Below are positions 1 through 4,946 of a DNA stretch of 6,936 nt, piece after piece. The position numbers were made by a program, and so were the translations under genes. The notes under the pieces are model-generated. The model was not told the origin of the DNA. It worked only from the letters and a program-made list of their open reading frames with translations, and searched no databases. The stretch's first letter is position 1; the number at the start of each line of letters is the position of its first letter. This DNA comes from Saprospiraceae bacterium. GTDB lineage: Bacteria; Bacteroidota; Bacteroidia; Chitinophagales; Saprospiraceae. The stretch spans positions 1-6,936 of the forward strand of contig JAHDEQ010000216.1 of assembly GCA_020628755.1 (NCBI GenBank), given 5' to 3'.

Positions 1-4
1 AAAT

Positions 5-2344
5 ATGAGACGATACGATATTTCATTTATATTAATATTTTTTATTATTTCTTTTAGTCAATTGGGAATCGCCCAAAGCAACACCCAAACGATTAGAGGA
101 AACGTAATTGACAAGGACAATCAACAAGCCTTGATTGGCGTGAATATCAGTTTAACTGGTACTGAAATTGGTACAACGAGTGATACTAATGGCAATTTTC
201 GACTAGAAGAAATTCTAGTAGGACGCTATCAAATACAGTTTAGTTATTTGGGTTATCAAACCATTTTAATTCCTGAAATTTTATTAGAAGCTGGAAAAGA
301 ATTGGTCTTAAATATTCAACTTCAAGAGTCGAGTAAGGAACTGGAAACCGTCGAAGTGCGTGCTTCTAGCACGGCACTCCATCGGAATGATGTGCCTTTG
401 GGAATTCATACCTTATCTATTGAAGAAACCCGCCGTTTTCCTGCCAATTTCAATGACCCTGTGCGATTAGCAGTAAGTTTGCCAGGAGTCGTTAGTGACA
501 ATGACCAAGCCAATGGTATTTCGATTCGTGGCAATTCCCCTGCGGGAATGGCTTGGCGATTAGAAGGTGTCGAAATAGTCAATCCGAATCACCTCAGCAA
601 TGCAGGAACATTTAGTGACCGACCCACCGCAAGTGGGGGCGGAGTCAATATTTTGAGTGCGCAATTGTTGGGTAATTCTAATTTTCTAAAAGGAGCTTCA
701 CCCGTCAGTTTTGGAAATGCACTTTCAGGTACAATGGATATGCACTTGCGAAAAGGCAATGATGAGCAACGAGAATATACCGTTGAATTGGGCTTGTTGG
801 GAGTTGACCTAGCGGCCGAAGGACCATTTTCTAAATCATCAAAAGCTTCTTATCTGATTAATTATCGCTATTCTTTTGTGGGAATACTCGATGCTTTGGG
901 TGTACAATTGGGCGATGAGGCAATTTCGTTTCAAGACTTGTCCTTTAATGCTAATTTTCCGTTAAAAAAAGGAAGTTTTAATATTTTTGGAGTAGGAGGT
1001 ATTTCTAAAAATGAATTTACAGCGCAGCGTGATACGAGCCTTTGGGAATTTCAAAAAGACAATCAAGATATTTTATTTGAAAACCAAATGGGAACGGTTG
1101 GTGCTAATTTAAAATTAGCACTCAACCAGCGTTTGGCTTGGACTTCTTCTTTGGTGTTTTCGACAGTTGACACCGAAAGACGAAGCGATTTAATTCGAGA
1201 TGATTTGACCAAAGTCCCACTTTTTGAAAACGATATTCTAAAATATCAGAAACTAGGTTTTAATACGGATTTCTCTTTTAAAGCAAACCCTTCTAATAAG
1301 TTTAAATTTGGAGCGAACGCCACATATCACAATTTCAACAATTTCTCAATCCTCAATTTCTTTGAAACTGTAGCAGCAGGAGATTTTGACGGAATCTTAT
1401 TTCAACCTTATGGCAATTGGCAATTTCAAAAAGGTACTTTTACGAGCAATGTCGGTTTGCAATACAGCCATTTTACACTCAATGGCAGCGATGCCCTTGA
1501 ACCAAGGGCATCTGTGAAATGGGATTTTAGACCCAAGCAGTTTTTGGCATTAGCTTATGGTTTGCAAAGTCAATTGCAACGTCCACAAGTTTATACCGCC
1601 AATGTTTCAGAATTTCAAAATAGAGAATTGGGTTTGAGCAAAGCACATCATGTGAGTTTGGGTTATACCAACTATTTATCCAATACTACAAAGTTATCTT
1701 TGGAGGCTTATTATCAACATTTATTTGATATTCCGATTGTCAACGAGGCCAATCGTTCTTACTCGACACTCAATCTCGTAGAGGCTTGGGTAGATGAAGT
1801 GCTGGAAAACGAAGGAACAGGTACAAATTATGGAATCGAAGCAAGTTTGCAACGCTATATACAAGGTGATTTTTATTACTTAGTAAACGCAACGTTATAT
1901 CGTTCCTTGTATGTTGGTGGCGATGGAATTGAACGTTCAACTCGTTTTGATGGACGCTATATTTTAAATGCAACGCTTGGTAAAGAATGGTCAAAAACAA
2001 AAAAAGGAAAGGATAAAACTTGGGGAGTCAATGCTCGAATTACCAACTTAGGCGGCTTCCGAGAATCGCCAATCGATCTCGTAGCCACGCAAAGCAGTGG
2101 CTACACCCGCTTTGATGAAACACAAGCTTTTTCGCTCGATGGAAGTTCTTATTTTAAAGTGGATATGCGTTTTTATTTTCGTCGAAGCAAAGGGAAACGA
2201 AGTAGCACACTCGCTCTCGATTTACAAAATGCGACCAATCAAGAAAATGTAGCTTATTCGTATTACGATTTTCAACAAGAAGCCATTGTAGTTCGGAATC
2301 AACTCGGTTTAATCCCAAATTTGAGCTATCGCATACAGTTTTGA
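5..2344 (+). CDS. TonB-dependent outer-membrane receptor with N-terminal carboxypeptidase-regulatory-like domain
   Basis: This 779-residue protein is an outer-membrane barrel that should take up a ligand using TonB/ExbBD energy; the ligand cannot be told from sequence. Residues 1-23 form a signal peptide with predicted cleavage before Gln24. Residues 30-107 are a carboxypeptidase-regulatory-like (CarboxypepD_reg-like) beta-sandwich, with the typical GTTSDTNGNF turn near 56-65. Residues about 130-250 form the plug, including GISIRGNSPAG (171-181), LEGVEIVNPNHL (186-197) and an FGNALSGTMD segment (236-245). The remainder is the barrel, with an LEPR strand motif near residues 499-502, and it ends in an aromatic residue (SYRIQF). 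The length is well below that of SusC-type transporters (about 1000 residues) and no SusD gene follows, so a polysaccharide-utilisation role is not supported. Only 4 nt lie upstream of the ATG, so its promoter and any upstream partner are outside the window. The start is supported by the complete signal peptide. The family call is firm and the substrate unknown. Confidence 0.95.
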   Translation: MRRYDISFILIFFIISFSQLGIAQSNTQTIRGNVIDKDNQQALIGVNISLTGTEIGTTSDTNGNFRLEEILVGRYQIQFSYLGYQTILIPEILLEAGKELVLNIQLQESSKELETVEVRASSTALHRNDVPLGIHTLSIEETRRFPANFNDPVRLAVSLPGVVSDNDQANGISIRGNSPAGMAWRLEGVEIVNPNHLSNAGTFSDRPTASGGGVNILSAQLLGNSNFLKGASPVSFGNALSGTMDMHLRKGNDEQREYTVELGLLGVDLAAEGPFSKSSKASYLINYRYSFVGILDALGVQLGDEAISFQDLSFNANFPLKKGSFNIFGVGGISKNEFTAQRDTSLWEFQKDNQDILFENQMGTVGANLKLALNQRLAWTSSLVFSTVDTERRSDLIRDDLTKVPLFENDILKYQKLGFNTDFSFKANPSNKFKFGANATYHNFNNFSILNFFETVAAGDFDGILFQPYGNWQFQKGTFTSNVGLQYSHFTLNGSDALEPRASVKWDFRPKQFLALAYGLQSQLQRPQVYTANVSEFQNRELGLSKAHHVSLGYTNYLSNTTKLSLEAYYQHLFDIPIVNEANRSYSTLNLVEAWVDEVLENEGTGTNYGIEASLQRYIQGDFYYLVNATLYRSLYVGGDGIERSTRFDGRYILNATLGKEWSKTKKGKDKTWGVNARITNLGGFRESPIDLVATQSSGYTRFDETQAFSLDGSSYFKVDMRFYFRRSKGKRSSTLALDLQNATNQENVAYSYYDFQQEAIVVRNQLGLIPNLSYRIQF
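1490..1512. repeat. Perfect 10-bp inverted repeat inside the receptor gene
   Basis: GATGCCCTTG (1490-1499) and CAAGGGCATC (1503-1512) are exact reverse complements separated by AAC. The stem is GC-richer than its surroundings and would form a tight mRNA hairpin. It lies in frame and encodes the barrel segment around ALEPRA, so protein constraint on the LEPR motif may explain much of it. There is no T-tract after it, so it does not look like a terminator. Confidence 0.75.
2081..2104. repeat. 8-bp inverted repeat near the 3' end of the receptor gene
   Basis: GTAGCCAC (2081-2088) and GTGGCTAC (2097-2104) are exact reverse complements with an 8-nt spacer. Two further G-C pairs (2089-2095 and 2090-2094) can form if A2096 is bulged, leaving an AAA loop. 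It is coding sequence for the late barrel. No function is evident, and a stem this long is only marginally beyond chance. Confidence 0.6.
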
Positions 2345-2402
2345 AGCCGAAAATACTTTGTTTTTTGAGCTTGAAGTAGTATATTTCCATAAAAAAGTAA
2401 TT

Positions 2403-2433
2403 TATATTTGAAGAAGTTGCTTTCCTAAATTTG
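2403..2433 (+). promoter_or_regulatory. Candidate Bacteroidota promoter boxes upstream of the ceramidase gene
   Basis: Two sequences fit the Bacteroidota -7 consensus TAnnTTTG: TATATTTG at 2403-2410 and TAAATTTG at 2426-2433. The TTTG at 2407-2410 could act as the -33 element for the second box, but the 15-nt spacer is shorter than the roughly 17-21 nt expected. A transcript from the second box would carry a leader of about 140 nt before the ATG at 2578. In AT-rich DNA such boxes also occur by chance, so this is a candidate only. Confidence 0.3.
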
Positions 2434-2455
2434 TGGGTAGATTTATAGAATAGCT

Positions 2456-2476
2456 AAGTTTAGTAAAGCTAAATTT
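2456..2476. repeat. Small hairpin in the ceramidase leader
   Basis: AAGTTTAG (2456-2463) can pair with CTAAATTT (2469-2476) across a TAAAG loop, giving eight pairs including one G-U. An overlapping alternative pairs TAGCT (2451-2455) with AGCTA (2467-2471). The stem is AT-rich and weak, lies between the candidate promoter boxes and the ceramidase start, and has no T-tract that would make it a convincing terminator of the receptor gene. Confidence 0.3.
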
Positions 2477-2510
2477 TGACAAAAAAACCTTTTTCTCTTA
2501 TCAACTTACT

Positions 2511-2520
2511 GGGAGGTGAT
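2511..2520 (+). other. Orphan Shine-Dalgarno-like sequence in the ceramidase leader
   Basis: GGGAGGTGAT contains nine bases (GGAGGTGAT) that match the canonical complement of the 16S rRNA 3' end. No ATG, GTG or TTG lies 5-10 nt downstream; the next ATG is at 2543 and the ceramidase ATG at 2578. Bacteroidota ribosomes generally make little use of Shine-Dalgarno pairing, so this may be chance, a ribosome standby site, or part of a leader structure. Confidence 0.35.
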
Positions 2521-2542
2521 TTTATCAAAGTCGTTTCCCAAA

Positions 2543-2581
2543 ATGGAAAACAGTTACATAAAAACAAAACCAATAAAATGA
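2543..2581 (+). other. Possible 12-codon upstream ORF overlapping the ceramidase start (ATGA)
   Basis: An ATG at 2543 opens a frame encoding MENSYIKTKPIK that stops at TGA 2579-2581. The stop overlaps the ceramidase ATG at 2578 in an ATGA arrangement, the geometry of translationally coupled genes. The peptide shows no domain and no run of one amino acid that would suggest classical attenuation. It may simply be a chance short frame in an A-rich leader. Confidence 0.2.
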
Positions 2582-4788
2582 TAGCCCGAATTTTACACAC
2601 ACTTCTTTTTCTCCTTTTCCTTTCCTTCAATCTTTCTGCTCAAACAGACAATTACGAAATTGGTGTCGGTATCTATGACATCACAGGCGAAATTGCCGAA
2701 ACCAATTTCTTTGGTTATGCCGACCCATTTCATCGCAACGAAGGCATCCGAGACCGCCAATATGCTCGTGCTTACATTATACAAGAGCCTAGCGGTACGC
2801 CCGTTGTTTTTGTTTGTATTGACAAAGGAGCTGTTTTTCAAGCCATGAATATTGCTGTTTTGGATAAACTTCAAGCAGCATTCGGTAGTCTATATAATGA
2901 TAGCAATGTTGTCATCAGCGCAACACATACGCATGTGGCAGCGGCAAGCTGCTCACACTACGACTTGTACAGTACAGCTACAGGCGGTTATTGGGGGACA
3001 AATTTCGAGAACATGACCGAAGGAATTTTTCAAGCGATTGTTCGAGCACACAACAACCTTGCATCAGGTCGTATTTATTTCAATAAAGGTTCACTTACCA
3101 ATGCTAGTATCAACCGTTCACTCAATGCTTACCAAAACAATGTAGATGCTAGTTCTTTTCCGAGTATTGATGATGAGATGACAGTTCTCAAATTTATGCA
3201 AGGTCAATCAGAGGTAGGTATGATTTCGTGGTTTGGAGTTCATCCAACGAGCTTGAGCAAAACCTATGCACACAATAGTGCCGACAACAAAGGTTATGCA
3301 GCATTACGCTTTGAGCGACTCAAAAATTCAACTTATGGAGAAAACAAAGCCTTTGTAGCTGCCTTTGCCAATACCAATGCTGGCGATATGTCGCCCAATT
3401 TGAACCTTCCGCCTGCTGGAGATTATTCTACGGATGCTACTGGCCCAGGTGCTAATGAAGAAGAAAGTTGCGACATTATCGGCTACCGACAATTTGACAA
3501 AGCCCTTGAATTGTACAACGCTGCAACAATTCAATTGATGGGTTCTATAGAATCCGTCACACGTTATGCCGACTTTGCAGATATAACGATTGCACCACGA
3601 TTTACCGATGGATTGGTTCAAACTACTTGTCAAGGAGCATTAGGTTCTTCTTTTGCGGCAGGTGCCGAAGATGGCCGTAGCGGTGTCCCAGGATTTACCG
3701 AAGGGATGATTAACAATGACCCTGCAAGTGGAAATGCTTTTGAACAATGCCATCAAGAAAAATCCATATTTTTGACACTCGATGATGGAAGTGGTTCGCC
3801 ACAAACGCCTAGGATTTTACCAAGTAGTATTTTCAAAATAGGACAATTTGCTTTATTGGCCGCTCCAGCGGAATTTACAATTATGGCGGGGCGGAGAGTG
3901 CGATCAACCGTGCAGGCAATGCCCAATACGGGCATTACCGAGACTGTTTTTTCGGGCTACTCGGATTCTTATGCTGGCTATGTGACCACGCGTGAAGAAT
4001 ACGCACTACAACAATATGAAGGTGCGAGTACACATTTTGGACCTTGGACTTTGGCAGCTTATCGTCAAGAATTTGAACGACTCACACAAAAAATGCTTGA
4101 TCCAACACTCGACCCCTGGGGATTTCCTGAACCAGCAATTCCTGTTACATCGGCAGGCGCAGACCAAACTGTCAATGTATTGTTGGATGACAAACCTTTA
4201 TTTACCGATTTTGGAGATGTTGATTCTGACGTTAATGGTTCTTATAATAGAGGTGAAACGGCTCAAGTCGTTTTCTGGGGCGGGCATCCCAACAATGATT
4301 TAAAAACCAATAGTACTTATTTAACGGTTGAATGGTTTGATGGAACGAACTGGATGCCTTTGTATTTAGATCGTGATACCAATACTAAACTAACTTGGAG
4401 TCGAAATGGTGTTTCTTTTTCACTCATTACCATCCAATGGAAAATTCCTTTTGATGCGCCAACAGGCGACTATCGTATCTGCCATTTCGGAAAATGGAAA
4501 AATGGTTGGAATGGAGATCTTGCTGATTATTCGGGTTGTAGTAGCACCTTTAATATTGGCCCTTCGCCTTGTGTAGATGGCTACGAAAACACCAATCAAC
4601 TCACAGGAATACAATCGCTCAATGAAGATTTTGAAACCAATCTTGGTATTGATTCCGATCAATTTATTTCTACAGGAACACTAATTAATTACGATGCAGG
4701 GACTTGTATTGACTTATTACCCGATTTTGAAGTAGAATTAGGCGCAGAATTTCATGCTTTTATTGAAGGATGCGGTCAAATTCCTTAA
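2578..4788 (+). CDS. Secreted neutral ceramidase with Ig-like domain and extra C-terminal stack domain
   Basis: This 736-residue enzyme should hydrolyse the N-acyl bond of ceramide to a sphingoid base and a fatty acid, outside the cytoplasm. Residues 1-21 are a signal peptide, cleaved before Gln22. The catalytic domain shows an N-terminal GVGIYDITGE motif, THTH (116-119), WFGVHPTS (His222), the nucleophile motif GDMSPN (Ser272; usually GDVSPN), PAEFT (Glu432) and YAGYVTT (Tyr465/Tyr468). These correspond to the zinc ligands His96, His204, Glu411 and Tyr448 and to Ser274 of the Pseudomonas aeruginosa enzyme. An Ig-like C-terminal domain spans about 545-660. Residues about 665-736 are an added Cys-containing module ending near GC, resembling the 3-coathanger stack tails of Bacteroidota surface proteins. 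The frame is open back to a TTG at 2476, but ATG 2578 is preferred because the signal peptide starts there. It lies 233 nt after the receptor gene, so co-transcription is uncertain. Confidence 0.95.
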   Translation: MIARILHTLLFLLFLSFNLSAQTDNYEIGVGIYDITGEIAETNFFGYADPFHRNEGIRDRQYARAYIIQEPSGTPVVFVCIDKGAVFQAMNIAVLDKLQAAFGSLYNDSNVVISATHTHVAAASCSHYDLYSTATGGYWGTNFENMTEGIFQAIVRAHNNLASGRIYFNKGSLTNASINRSLNAYQNNVDASSFPSIDDEMTVLKFMQGQSEVGMISWFGVHPTSLSKTYAHNSADNKGYAALRFERLKNSTYGENKAFVAAFANTNAGDMSPNLNLPPAGDYSTDATGPGANEEESCDIIGYRQFDKALELYNAATIQLMGSIESVTRYADFADITIAPRFTDGLVQTTCQGALGSSFAAGAEDGRSGVPGFTEGMINNDPASGNAFEQCHQEKSIFLTLDDGSGSPQTPRILPSSIFKIGQFALLAAPAEFTIMAGRRVRSTVQAMPNTGITETVFSGYSDSYAGYVTTREEYALQQYEGASTHFGPWTLAAYRQEFERLTQKMLDPTLDPWGFPEPAIPVTSAGADQTVNVLLDDKPLFTDFGDVDSDVNGSYNRGETAQVVFWGGHPNNDLKTNSTYLTVEWFDGTNWMPLYLDRDTNTKLTWSRNGVSFSLITIQWKIPFDAPTGDYRICHFGKWKNGWNGDLADYSGCSSTFNIGPSPCVDGYENTNQLTGIQSLNEDFETNLGIDSDQFISTGTLINYDAGTCIDLLPDFEVELGAEFHAFIEGCGQIP

Positions 4789-4845
4789 AAACACGTAATT
4801 TCGCAGGCCCATTTATCGTTTCTGTTTCACGTAAGTATAAACCTT

Positions 4846-4923
4846 AAACAAAGTATCACAGACTTTAGTCTGTTTCTTATTTCTCTTGTTTGAAACAGAC
4901 CAAATTTAAAGAGATACTTGTTT
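4846..4923. repeat. Nested inverted-repeat (long hairpin / MITE-like) element
   Basis: Outer arms AAACAAAGTATC (4846-4857) and GATACTTGTTT (4913-4923) pair over 11 positions with one bulged A. Inside them, CTTTA (4863-4867) can pair with TAAAG (4907-4911), and GTCTGTTTC (4868-4876) pairs exactly with GAAACAGAC (4892-4900), closing a 15-nt loop. About 25 pairs are possible overall. A competing local hairpin, ACAGAC/GTCTGT (4858-4873), uses the same bases. The element fills half of the gap between the ceramidase and propeller genes and ends 23 nt before the next start codon. No clear target-site duplication flanks it and it encodes no protein. It could be a dispersed non-autonomous repeat, a structured 5' leader, or a terminator. 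Confidence 0.75.
4858..4888 (+). terminator. Possible intrinsic terminator of the ceramidase gene
   Basis: ACAGACTTTAGTCTGT (4858-4873) forms a 6-bp stem with a TTTA loop and is followed by a pyrimidine-rich run (TTCTTATTTCTCTTG). It sits 69 nt after the ceramidase stop codon. The stem is short and not GC-rich, and the T-tract is broken by C and A, so termination is only plausible. The same bases also belong to the larger nested repeat. Confidence 0.3.
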
Positions 4924-4946
4924 CAACAATCAGAACCAAATCTAAA

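Noticed and set aside
202..219. ACTAGAA-GAAA-TTCTAGT hairpin (7 bp, GAAA loop) in the receptor gene.
   Set aside because: Stems of 7 bp with short loops are expected several times by chance in 7 kb of AT-rich DNA, and this one lies within normal coding sequence.
2353..2382. ATACT (2353-2357) and AGTAT (2378-2382) as a terminator stem after the receptor gene.
   Set aside because: It is only 5 AT-rich pairs across a 20-nt loop with no T-tract after it.
2476..2577. A TTG-started N-terminal extension of the ceramidase (34 extra residues).
   Set aside because: The extension is polar and would bury a complete signal peptide that begins exactly at ATG 2578, with a Q-rule cleavage site 21 residues later. 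Ceramidases do not carry such an extension.
3918..3936. AATGCCC-AATAC-GGGCATT hairpin in the ceramidase gene.
   Set aside because: It is a 7-bp stem inside coding sequence with no T-tract or conserved context visible, so chance is a sufficient explanation.
4823..4924. TGTTTC occurs at 4823, 4871 and 4919, exactly 48 nt apart, suggesting a 48-nt tandem repeat.
   Set aside because: The 48-nt units do not align beyond the hexamer, and two of the three copies are accounted for by the nested inverted repeat.
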